Below, piece by piece: positions 52,301 through 59,659 of a stretch of DNA of 64,000 bases; position 1 is the stretch's first letter; every line of letters begins with the position of its first letter. Both the position numbers and the translations under genes were made by a program. The stretch covers positions 50,748 to 114,747 of the forward strand of contig NZ_JAFLRF010000006.1 of assembly GCF_017315705.1 (NCBI RefSeq). Reading direction: 5' to 3'. The notes beneath the pieces are model-generated. The model had not been told where the DNA came from, made no database searches, and was given only the letters and a program-made list of their open reading frames with translations. Source of the stretch: Trinickia mobilis (GTDB lineage: Bacteria; Pseudomonadota; Gammaproteobacteria; Burkholderiales; Burkholderiaceae).

Positions 52301-52940
52301 CGCGTTGAGTTGTTCGATTGGCCGGCCCCCAATGCCGCCTTGTCGCTCGGGTTGCTGGTGTCAGGGCTTGCTGCGTACCCCCTTGGCACCTGGATTGATC
52401 AGTTTACCTATTCACTTGGTGGCTATCGGACGGGGTGAAGACTCCGACACGACTATCAGCGACAGGATGCATTTGAAGGCTGCGAACAAGGCTTCAACAC
52501 GGCGCGCGCTTCGTACGCCGGCTTTCTGGGCGCCGGCCGTGTGCTTCACCGCCTACTACGCTACCTTCGCTGCGCTGACATTACACCTGGTGCCGCTAAT
52601 GTTGGAAAGGCAAATCCCCAACGCGGTCATCTTGTTTTCGCTCAGGTACGGCGGCGCAAACGGGATGATGACGATACTGCGCGGCACCATCGTGCAGGAC
52701 GTTATGTGGACGGAAGGCTATGGGGCAATCAGCGGCCTGCTGTCCATGCCATCGAATATCGCGAAGGGAATCGCACCGATTTCGGCAGCAGCAATCTGGA
52801 GCGCTCAGCACAATTACCTATCTGTCGAATGGATGATTCTTTTGGCATCCTTAGCTCTTGCTGACGCTCCTCCCACGCTCTACGTTGCCGATAGCGATGC
52901 CCGTCATAGACAGTATCTCTCGGACAACGTTGACACGTGA
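52301..52940 (+). pseudogene. Broken MFS transporter beside arsH
   Basis: One frame (52310-52438) reads FDWPAPNAALSLGLLVSGLA and YPLGTWIDQFTYSLGGYRTG, then stops. Another frame from about 52468 gives TPAFWAPAVCFTAYYATFAA, LTLHLVPLMLERQIPNAV, then jumps to GGANGMMTILRGTIVQDVMW and YGAISGLLSMPSNIAKGIAP, ending 52940. These are consecutive parts of one MFS protein with at least one frameshift, an internal loss of several helices after NAVILF, and a missing N-terminus. It is divergent from arsH, a place where efflux MFS genes often occur, so it may be a lost arsenical exporter. Confidence 0.8.
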
Positions 52941-53161
52941 CTTTCGAGCAGCGCACGAAGTTCATCAGAACTAGGAGGTGTTCCCCAGTTTCGAGCGCCG
53001 CTTACCGACGCGATAGCAATCCACGAGTTCGGCGGGAACCACTCGTGCAACACAGCGCCATCGCGCAGAAGGCGAACGCGACCCGTCGCCGAACTATACT
53101 CGACGCATATTTCAATACCCCTCACTTGCGTGATGACTCGCAGGCAACGTGTTTGTGGCAT
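52904..53161 (-). CDS. Hypothetical protein, 85 residues
   Basis: The sequence GIEICVEYSSATGRVRLLRD, GAVLHEWFPPNSWIAIASV is a compact beta-rich small protein. It overlaps the end of the MFS pseudogene by 37 bases on the other strand. No family recognised. Starts at an ATG without a clear ribosome binding site. Confidence 0.45.
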   Translation of the reverse strand: MPQTRCLRVITQVRGIEICVEYSSATGRVRLLRDGAVLHEWFPPNSWIAIASVSGARNWGTPPSSDELRALLESHVSTLSERYCL

Positions 53162-53425
53162 CAGTCACTCCTATCATGTGCGACGGGATGGACCAGACGG
53201 CTGCACAACGACTGACAGCATGGGAAGCGCAGCCTCAGCCTCGTCTCAAGAATCGCCATGGCGACGGAACGATTAGAGTCTACGGACGGAACTCGTGAAT
53301 AGCTGAAACCAACGTATGCATTAGGTAACAGACCGTTAGCGAAGCGAGGTCGCTCGCGTGCGGAATCCGATGTCGCATGCGAGGCACACACGAAAAGCCC
53401 GACGGCCTTCGCCATTGCCGGCACG

Positions 53426-53653
53426 TTACTGAGGCGGCGATTTGGCCATGAGGCAGTCGAATGCTTCGCGCGCATTGAGCAGTTCCTGCATCGCCGCTGC
53501 GAAACGCGCGAGTTCCAGCGTCGATGGCAGCGCGCCCGCGTCGACGGTGATATGCCTTTCTAGTGCAGCCGAGGCTGCCTGCACTTCCCGCGCCGCGACC
53601 GCAATGCGCTCGAGCGCAATGGCTTCCGGCGAGAGTGTGTTTCGTGTCGTCAT
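53426..53653 (-). CDS. Hypothetical helical protein, 75 residues
   Basis: The sequence LSPEAIALERIAVAAREVQA, ALERHITVDAGALPSTLELA, RFAAAMQELLNAREAFDCLM is all-helical with heptad-like hydrophobics, consistent with a small coiled-coil protein. No family name. The amino acid pattern is far more protein-like than its antisense frame. Confidence 0.6.
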   Translation of the reverse strand: MTTRNTLSPEAIALERIAVAAREVQAASAALERHITVDAGALPSTLELARFAAAMQELLNAREAFDCLMAKSPPQ

Positions 53654-54056
53654 GTCTCTGTCACCAGTGCAGCCGTCGCCGCAACGTCTTGGTCGATTTG
53701 GACATCACTGTCGTCACTTCGTTTCCTGCGCGCGCACAGCCCGGCCGAGGCGGCGCGCTACATCCGCACCCCGAAATCAGCCGCGGCCAACACAATCCGT
53801 TCGCCGGAGTGCGCAAGTATCTTCCTTTCTGCGACGGCCACGATGCGCTTGCGGCAGCTGACAATTGCTTACAAAGGCCATGTTTCCAACGTGCACGGCA
53901 ATGACGGCGCGAGCGTTATATGCGTCAGCGTGCACAGGAGAGTTCTCCGATGTGGGCGTTCTTGAATATAGCGTGTGACGAGCGACGCCTGCGTCGCGAT
54001 TGAAATCTCGATAACAGCCTCAACATCCCCTCAACACAACCAACGAGTATTACAAA
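53654..54056. other. Intergenic region, nothing recognised
   Basis: 403 bases with no supported gene. The plus-strand promoter for the glycine-zipper gene must lie near the right end. Confidence 0.35.
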
Positions 54057-54290
54057 ATGAAAACGATAAGCAAGTTCGCGCTCACTATTGCCATGTCAGC
54101 ACTCGCAGGCATCGGAACGGCAAACGCAGCCGGTTGCGTCAAGGGCGCGGTCGTGGGCGGAGTTGCCGGACACTATGCTGGACATCACGCGGTCGCAGGA
54201 GCGGTTGGCGGCTGTATCGTCGGACATCACCTGGCGAAAAAGCACGCCGAGGAACAGGCGGCGCAGAAACACGCGGCACACGAAGAGTAA
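54057..54290 (+). CDS. Small exported glycine-zipper protein
   Basis: 77 residues: signal peptide (MKTISKFALTIAMSALAGIG, cleavage after ANA), then GCVKGAVVGGVAGHYAGHHA, VAGAVGGCIVGHHLAKKHAE, a glycine-zipper segment with GxxxG spacing and several His residues, and a charged tail. Such proteins insert in or near the outer membrane; metal binding by the His residues is possible but unproven. Confidence 0.75.
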   Translation: MKTISKFALTIAMSALAGIGTANAAGCVKGAVVGGVAGHYAGHHAVAGAVGGCIVGHHLAKKHAEEQAAQKHAAHEE

Positions 54291-54470
54291 TGCTCGGGAA
54301 CAGCGTTGCTCGCCGCAATGTTTAAGCCTGTCTTAATTATTGCCTCCCATCATCGTCGCACGCACGTCCAAAGTCCCCTGTTTCCCCGCCAACGTATCGG
54401 CGGCGTCTTTTACCGGCGGGCGTCGCGTCGGTGGCGGCACTGAGAGTTATTGAACGAGTTTGAAATCAAC

Positions 54471-54944
54471 ATGCCTAGTAAATCGCGAACCCGCAAACAC
54501 GCCCGGCCGGCGATGTCACCATTGCTGCGTGCACTTACTTTCAGTCGGGCTGCCCATGAGCCCATAACCCAAGCCATGCTCCTTCAGTGCTACACGGGCC
54601 TGGACGCCTTTCGGCGAGGTCGTGGTTCGCGCGAACTCTTCACGACTTTGGAGCGACAGCTTTTGATTGCCGAGGAGCTGTGTCGGCTCGGATACCATCC
54701 AGACGAAATTGCGGACATACAAGAAGCCCACGCAGCGATGATGCATATCGATGCTGCCGAGAAGGAAGACGGCGTCTGGGTGATGGGTGATGCCGATTAC
54801 GCATGGGTATGCGTGGCGTTCGAACTCTTCGGTCGCCAGCTGTATGTGGCGCCCCTTGATAGCATTGCCAAGGCTGAAGCGCGGATGGTGGGAGGCTTGC
54901 TCAATGGCAAGCAAAGACTCGCTACTGCAGAGGTCTCGACGTAA
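54471..54944 (+). CDS. Hypothetical protein, 157 residues
   Basis: The sequence HEPITQAMLLQCYTGLDAFR, then ELFTTLERQLLIAEELCRLG, and HAAMMHIDAAEKEDGVWVMG is mainly helical with no membrane segment. The ATG at 54471 (MPSKSRTRKHARP) gives a basic N-terminal tail. A TTG at 54450 is an alternative. I cannot name a domain; similar proteins are common, unannotated, in Burkholderiaceae (recall). Confidence 0.65.
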   Translation: MPSKSRTRKHARPAMSPLLRALTFSRAAHEPITQAMLLQCYTGLDAFRRGRGSRELFTTLERQLLIAEELCRLGYHPDEIADIQEAHAAMMHIDAAEKEDGVWVMGDADYAWVCVAFELFGRQLYVAPLDSIAKAEARMVGGLLNGKQRLATAEVST

Positions 54945-54983
54945 CTGCCGTTCGTCTGAGATGTGTGATTCGCGGACATCGTT

Positions 54984-55244
54984 TCAACTAATATGGGACG
55001 ATGGAGCGCGAAATCGCGATGCGATTACGTTGGGTGCGCATGTATCAAGAGACCGGCAACGCCGGTCTCGTATGCACGCGTTGTGGAATCTCCAGGCCAG
55101 CGTCGCCAGCAGCTTGATGAAGTTGCGCTTGGCGCGATACGTCTGGCGAACGGTCTCGAGTTCTTCCACGAACTGCGCGTGCTCCATCAACTCTGCCCGC
55201 AACTTTCCGATTGTGCGCACGGTGACGGGCAGGACCTGGCGCAC
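54984..55244 (-). CDS. Possible hypothetical protein, 86 residues
   Basis: A GTG-started frame reading LMEHAQFVEELETVRQTYRA, KRNFIKLLATLAWRFHNACI. The middle looks like a real helical protein, but the C-terminus is irregular and the ribosome binding site is distant. It may be a remnant. The rest of 54945-55426 shows nothing else. Confidence 0.3.
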   Translation of the reverse strand: MRQVLPVTVRTIGKLRAELMEHAQFVEELETVRQTYRAKRNFIKLLATLAWRFHNACIRDRRCRSLDTCAPNVIASRFRAPSSHIS

Positions 55245-55426
55245 ATCGGCTCATTTCTCCATGTGAGTCAACGGGCAATTCTAGCCCGCCTGCCGCGCAG
55301 CGCCGTGTGAGGTGCGGTGTTCGCGTTGCCGCGAGCAGTAGTACGATATTCGCTTGTCCTTTCTCCTCACAGCATGCGTGAGCGTCACGCCGCGCAGGTG
55401 TGACCTCTACAGACACAGGAGGACCT

Positions 55427-56026
55427 ATGCGCGTACTGATAGTCGGCGCAACCGGACTGCTCGGCAAGGAGGTTGTTCGCCTGCTCTCGCCCGAACACCA
55501 GGTCATTGGCGCCAGCCGGAAAGGCTCGGACCTGTCCGTAGACCTCACAAACAAAGCGTCCATCGTGTCCATGTACCGGCAACTCGGAACCGTGGATGCC
55601 GTGATTTGCGCCGCAGGTGCGGCGAAATTCGCACCATTTGAATCGCTGACGGATGAAGATTTTGCGTTCAGTCTGGCCAACAAGCTGATGGGTCAGGTCA
55701 ATCTCGTCCGATGCGCCGTCGGCCATGTTACGCAAGGTGGGTCCCTGACGCTAACCAGCGGCATCCTTGCCCTACATCCGATGAAAGGAAGCGCCGCCGT
55801 GAGCATCGTGAATGCGGGGGTCGAAGCGTTCGGCAGGTCGGCGGCACTCGAGCTGCAAGGCAAGGCGCGGGTCAATGTCGTCAGTCCGGGCTGGGTGTCC
55901 GAAACACTCGCCGCGATGGGCCAAGCCCGCTCTGCGGGCGTTCCCGCCGAGGCCGTGGCCCAGGCATACAAACGAAGCCTGGTCGAGGACATCACGGGGC
56001 AGGTCATTCAAGTCGTGAAATGGTAA
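55427..56026 (+). CDS. Short-chain dehydrogenase/reductase-like protein
   Basis: 199 residues: MRVLIVGATGLLGKEVVRLL Rossmann motif, GTVDAVICAAGAAKFAPFES (NAG-like motif), GGSLTLTSGILALHPMKGSA (catalytic Ser region), then VSIVNAGVEAFGRSAALEL where the YxxxK pair is expected but absent (Asn and no Lys). The C-terminal RVNVVSPGWVSETL is normal. This is a known atypical SDR subgroup of about 200 residues; enzymatic activity is uncertain. AGGAGG precedes the ATG at 55427. Confidence 0.88.
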   Translation: MRVLIVGATGLLGKEVVRLLSPEHQVIGASRKGSDLSVDLTNKASIVSMYRQLGTVDAVICAAGAAKFAPFESLTDEDFAFSLANKLMGQVNLVRCAVGHVTQGGSLTLTSGILALHPMKGSAAVSIVNAGVEAFGRSAALELQGKARVNVVSPGWVSETLAAMGQARSAGVPAEAVAQAYKRSLVEDITGQVIQVVKW

Positions 56027-56580
56027 GCGCAACGCTGCCCACAAAGTAAGCAAAGCGCAAGTTTCACGGCTGGCTGGGCGAGGTCGCGCTCCCCGATTAG
56101 GCGCGGGCGCTCCTGCCGCAATAACACGCTCAACTCAAGAAATGGCGCCCAGGGAAATTGCCCAACCTTAACTCGAATACGGGTCAATTCCGAGGCCGTA
56201 ACGAGCCAGCAATCGTAGATGCACGCCTAAGCGGTAAATAAACGCGTGGGCCACTGGGCGCATGCGCCTCACGTCATACGGCCGAGCCCCCGGAAATCTC
56301 ACGATGCAAAATGGAGGCTCGTGTCTCAAAACGGTTGAATGCACGACGCCGTGCCGGCGCTGCGCATCGGGAAATGGTTTTTTATTTCGTGAAATTTCTT
56401 AGGCAAACCGTTGATTCTTCGCCATTTTTGTTTTGAATCTTGGTCGGCATTCTGACGGTGCGGACATCGCTTTCTTCGGTACCCTCTTATACAAGAGGTG
56501 GATGTTCGATGACGTGCCAACCGACCGATGGCAAGTTGATGCGAACCGCCCAGTGCTTTTTATAATGCTGGAGATATCAC
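56027..56580. other. Intergenic region, no gene seen
   Basis: 554 bases. GC falls sharply between about 56370 and 56480. No family-like frame on either strand. Confidence 0.4.
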
Positions 56581-56817
56581 ATGCAGCACGTCTATGTGGA
56601 ACCTGTACCGAAGGGCCGATGGGGTCCCGTCGAGGGTTATACCGTCGAATTTCAAGACGGGACCAGAGTTAGCCAAGAGGTTTACCGCTCAGAGATTCTC
56701 GCGGTCAGCGAGAGCAAACTGCGCGGCTATGTGCCACTGCTTGCAACAGTACGCGTAACAGACAAAGCCGTCGCTGGGCACTGGCAAGCGGCCGAGGACT
56801 TGCTTGAACAAAACTGA
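56581..56817 (+). CDS. Hypothetical protein, 78 residues
   Basis: The sequence YVEPVPKGRWGPVEGYTVEF, QDGTRVSQEVYRSEILAVSE suggests a small beta-rich protein with a helical tail (VAGHWQAAEDLLEQ). GGAG lies 9 bases before the ATG. No family known to me. Single gene in low-coding DNA. Confidence 0.6.
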   Translation: MQHVYVEPVPKGRWGPVEGYTVEFQDGTRVSQEVYRSEILAVSESKLRGYVPLLATVRVTDKAVAGHWQAAEDLLEQN

Positions 56818-56995
56818 AGCTGACCGGCAGGGCGTGAAATTGCACAAGAAATGGATTGCCTCCCGGCAATGAATACGGTACCCCTGCTGCTGTATCGGCA
56901 TGATGGCCATCACCCCAGGTTAGCTGCGGCGAGGGCGGGACTAGTCGCTCTCGTCGTCTATCTACGTCTACTCGTACTTCGAAAACTTATAACTC

Positions 56996-57322
56996 GTGCA
57001 TACCGGCACCTACCGTCTGTTCATCGACGACATTCGCGACCCGGCGAGCGAAGGATGGGTAATTGCTCGCACCTCTGCGAAAGCAATCGCTTTGCTGGAG
57101 ACAATGGGCTGTCCCCTTGAGATTTCTTTCGACCACGACTTAGGTGGCGACGATACGGGAATGGTCGTCGTGAAGCGGATGATAGAGATGGACCTCGATG
57201 CTGCGGGGCGATTCATTCCGCCGGAATTTTTCTTCTCAGTGCACAGCGCCAATCCCGTCGGAAGAGAGAACATCAGCGGATTATTGAATTCATACCTCGG
57301 ACATCGCACCGCGGAAGACTGA
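56996..57322 (+). CDS. cREC-type receiver-like (cyclic-phosphate processing receiver) protein
   Basis: 108 residues: RLFIDDIRDPASEGWVIART, then CPLEISFDHDLGGDDTGMVV with the receiver-type Asp in FDHDL, and FFSVHSANPVGRENISGLLN. The DDIR, DHDLG and HSANPVGRENI motifs define the cREC domain family, named for its frequent fusion to nucleotide-processing enzymes in conflict and RNA repair contexts. Here it is standalone. The start is a GTG at 56996. Function unknown. Confidence 0.85.
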   Translation: MHTGTYRLFIDDIRDPASEGWVIARTSAKAIALLETMGCPLEISFDHDLGGDDTGMVVVKRMIEMDLDAAGRFIPPEFFFSVHSANPVGRENISGLLNSYLGHRTAED

Positions 57323-57554
57323 GCCGCACCATCGGCCATAAATCGTTGAAGTCATTTTCTTCCATTTTGGTTTTCTGGCGCCCGTATACACAGGCGGTCA
57401 CTTCAATGTCATATGGCGACGCTACAGTCCCGCGTTCCCCGTATTGCGCTTATCCTCTGCCGTCGCTCGCCATCTTGCGAGCGCGATAGGCTGCGTGCGC
57501 AGCTATCAAGGAGACGCCTGATGAAGAAAGCCGCTCAGTCACCACGAGATTGCA
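57323..57554 (+). other. Short intergenic region
   Basis: An ATG at 57521 with AGGAG upstream opens a frame that ends after 26 codons without features. It may be the real start of the next small protein if a one-base frameshift lies between. Confidence 0.3.
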
Positions 57555-57731
57555 ATGCTGCTGGTGTTGTTCAGTGCGCCGGCGCAGGTGGCGCTCGCTG
57601 ACCCCGACGCGGTCACGCTTCGGCAGGAACGCTTGGTGGAAGTCGTGCGAACGACTTCCACGAATGCCGAATTACGATTGACCTCCGAGGGCGAGGCGCT
57701 GCTTCAACGTCTCGGGTTGACCGTAACGTAA
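57555..57731 (+). CDS. Small exported protein, 58 residues
   Basis: The frame begins MLLVLFSAPAQVALA, a short signal peptide with AxA cleavage, then DPDAVTLRQERLVEVVRTTS and LTSEGEALLQRLGLTVT. The signal lacks basic residues. An upstream ATG (57521) in another frame would supply MKKAAQ, so a frameshift may have split the original start. Function unknown. Confidence 0.4.
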   Translation: MLLVLFSAPAQVALADPDAVTLRQERLVEVVRTTSTNAELRLTSEGEALLQRLGLTVT

Positions 57732-58107
57732 GAACCTGTTCACAGAGACATCGCCTCTCGGCGTCCAGCGCTACAGCGCTCCGAAGCGGCTTCGGCAGCT
57801 TGGCACCTGCATTTATTGCCGCGTCGCACAAGCCCGAGAAAAAAGTTCGCCCTCAGCTTCCGTCCACAGGCTGACGGGTAGCAGGGTTTCCCCCGAAATA
57901 TGGCTGAGTCTCAACGCCAACGGGCTTCTCACGGTTCCTCTCACACGCCGTTTAGCGCCTGTACGCAACGAGCGATTGACATTCGCAGTCCCGGCTCTAG
58001 AATGGGATTTCGCTGCATCGCACCAATTATTCCTGCCCTAACTCGCCGTTCGTCATTCCGTTCAGCGGTCTTTCGGACATTCGCCACCCACCCCCATGGA
58101 GTTAGTG
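57732..58107 (+). other. Intergenic region before phasin
   Basis: 376 bases, no supported gene; presumably contains the phasin promoter. Confidence 0.35.
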
Positions 58108-58674
58108 ATGAGCAGTCTCGACCTCGAACAAACCCTAGCCACGCAGAAAGCGAGTTTCGAATCGACGTTTGGTCTCCTGAACAAAACTTTCGCAGGCTTT
58201 GAAAAGTTCGTCAGTCTGAACCTACAGGCATTTAAATCAACCCTTGCTGCAAATCAGGAATTCGCAGCCAAGGCGTTATCGGTGAAAGACCTGCAGGAAC
58301 TGTTTGCGCCGCAGGCAAGTCAGGTGCAACCGGCAGTAGAAAAAACGCAGTCGTACTGGCAACACGTTTATGAAATCACGGCCAGCGTCCAGGCTGAATT
58401 CACTGAGACAGTTGAAGCCCAGTTCAACCGGTACCAGCGCGATGTGCAAGCGTTCATCGACAACCTCGCGAAGAACGCGCCCGCTGGGAGCGACGCCGAC
58501 CTGTCCGCGTCGAGGTCTGTTATCGAGTCCGCCAGTTCAGCGTTAGAACCTGTCCGGAAGGCCGCGACGCTGGCGGTGGAGACTGCTGAAAACAACGTCA
58601 GCACCGCGCTTGACGCTCCGACTAGGTCCGCCAGGCAGGTCGTTGAACACACCGAAACGGATGAGAAGAAGTAG
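58108..58674 (+). CDS. Phasin family protein
   Basis: A 188-residue helical protein with the phasin_2 pattern: FESTFGLLNKTFAGFEKFVS, LNLQAFKSTLAANQEFAAKA, LSVKDLQELFAPQASQVQPA and AQFNRYQRDVQAFIDNLAKN. Phasins coat polyhydroxyalkanoate granules and limit their size. The ATG at 58108 has GGAG six bases upstream, better than 58096. The C-terminal Ala/Ser-rich extension is typical. A rho-independent terminator follows. Confidence 0.92.
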   Translation: MSSLDLEQTLATQKASFESTFGLLNKTFAGFEKFVSLNLQAFKSTLAANQEFAAKALSVKDLQELFAPQASQVQPAVEKTQSYWQHVYEITASVQAEFTETVEAQFNRYQRDVQAFIDNLAKNAPAGSDADLSASRSVIESASSALEPVRKAATLAVETAENNVSTALDAPTRSARQVVEHTETDEKK

Positions 58675-58708
58675 CGTTACTGACGTCAGCCATCGCCTTC
58701 CGATGTTT

Positions 58709-58732
58709 AAAGCGAGCCCTGCTCGCTTTTTC
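58709..58732 (+). terminator. Rho-independent terminator of the phasin gene
   Basis: AAAGCGAGC, loop CCT, GCTCGCTTT followed by a T-run. 35 bases after the phasin stop. Confidence 0.9.
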
Positions 58733-58937
58733 GAGTGCTTTTTTTACGATAACCAACGCGTGGCAGACATCGTCGCGAAGGTATCGACCTCGGCATGACA
58801 CGTTCTTGAGTTCGCTCTTGCCGAAATATCCGGTTTCAGAACTCACACGCCAAAGGCCATCTTTGTAGTTGTGGTCGATTCGGTCGCGGCCTGCACCAGG
58901 TCTAACGGGTGCCGCCCCCGACTTGCTGGAGCGGAAC

Positions 58938-59189
58938 ATGAGGCATACGGATAACAGGTCGCTTCGCTATGAGGTCGAAAAATGGCTTGCGCCGGCTCCC
59001 ACGTCGGCAGTTCACGTGACCGCATTTGGCCGGACACGCTGGGGCCGGACGCGTTATGTCTGTGTCGAGACGTCCTCACCGACCGGGTTGCGCGTGCTTT
59101 TCTTCTTTCGGCACGACGACGGCACCTGGCACGTGTTTCCACCCGCGGCTGACATGCAGAAATCGACCACAGGACGCATTGGCGTGTGA
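58938..59189 (+). CDS. Conserved hypothetical protein, 83 residues
   Basis: The sequence MRHTDNRSLRYEVEKWLAPA, VHVTAFGRTRWGRTRYVCVE, TGLRVLFFFRHDDGTWHVFP is a small alpha-beta protein with many aromatic and basic residues. GGAG lies before the ATG. I recall similar unannotated proteins in Burkholderia, often near stress genes. No known domain. Confidence 0.65.
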   Translation: MRHTDNRSLRYEVEKWLAPAPTSAVHVTAFGRTRWGRTRYVCVETSSPTGLRVLFFFRHDDGTWHVFPPAADMQKSTTGRIGV

Positions 59190-59498
59190 TCGCTCTCACA
59201 GCCAGCGACGCACACGCGCACAATACTTGGCATAACGTTGCGCATGCAACCTCACCATGTGCCATGGTGCTGCCCGAAGGCCCTCGCTTCGCCGTGTTCA
59301 ACAGGAGTGCCAGTATTGTGCACACCGTGAATTATTGTGTTGCAACAGTTTCCCTTCTATAGGTCGCGAGCTTGTGGCATCGTCACACTACGCGGTAACG
59401 CATCCGACATTTTCGAACCATCGCCAATACGTGAGCGCCCAAGGGCGGCGCTGTTATCGCACTGTTCTTCCTGCCCGCCGGACGGATTGCGTACGACG
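59190..59498. other. Intergenic region, nothing recognised
   Basis: 309 bases without a supported gene. Confidence 0.35.
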
Positions 59499-59640
59499 TT
59501 ACGCCGCCGCAGCATTGAGAGCATAGAATGCCACGACCGTGAAGATGCCCGGCAGGCTGACCTGTTGCCTGGAGAGCTCAGCGACGAGAAACGAACCGGC
59601 AATGCCGCCAAAGCGGCCTACGCCTAGCATCCATTGCCGA
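59499..59640 (-). pseudogene. MFS transporter C-terminal scrap
   Basis: On the minus strand the frame ending at 59499 reads WMLGVGRFGGIAGSFLVAEL, SRQQVSLPGIFTVVAFYALN. This is the helix 11-12 region of AAHS-type MFS transporters (aromatic acid permeases), where GxGRxGxxxG is characteristic. Everything upstream is missing. It lies directly after the FUSC gene. Confidence 0.7.
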
Positions 59641-59659
59641 AGCGGTCCTGTAGCAGCAG

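Noticed and set aside
53161-53475. A 104-codon minus-strand frame
   Set aside because: No protein-like periodicity or ribosome binding site; overlaps the 3' end of a better-supported small gene at 53426-53653.
55045-55683. A 212-codon minus-strand frame overlapping the short-chain dehydrogenase
   Set aside because: No coherent domain, overlaps the start of a gene with strong ribosome binding site, irregular composition.
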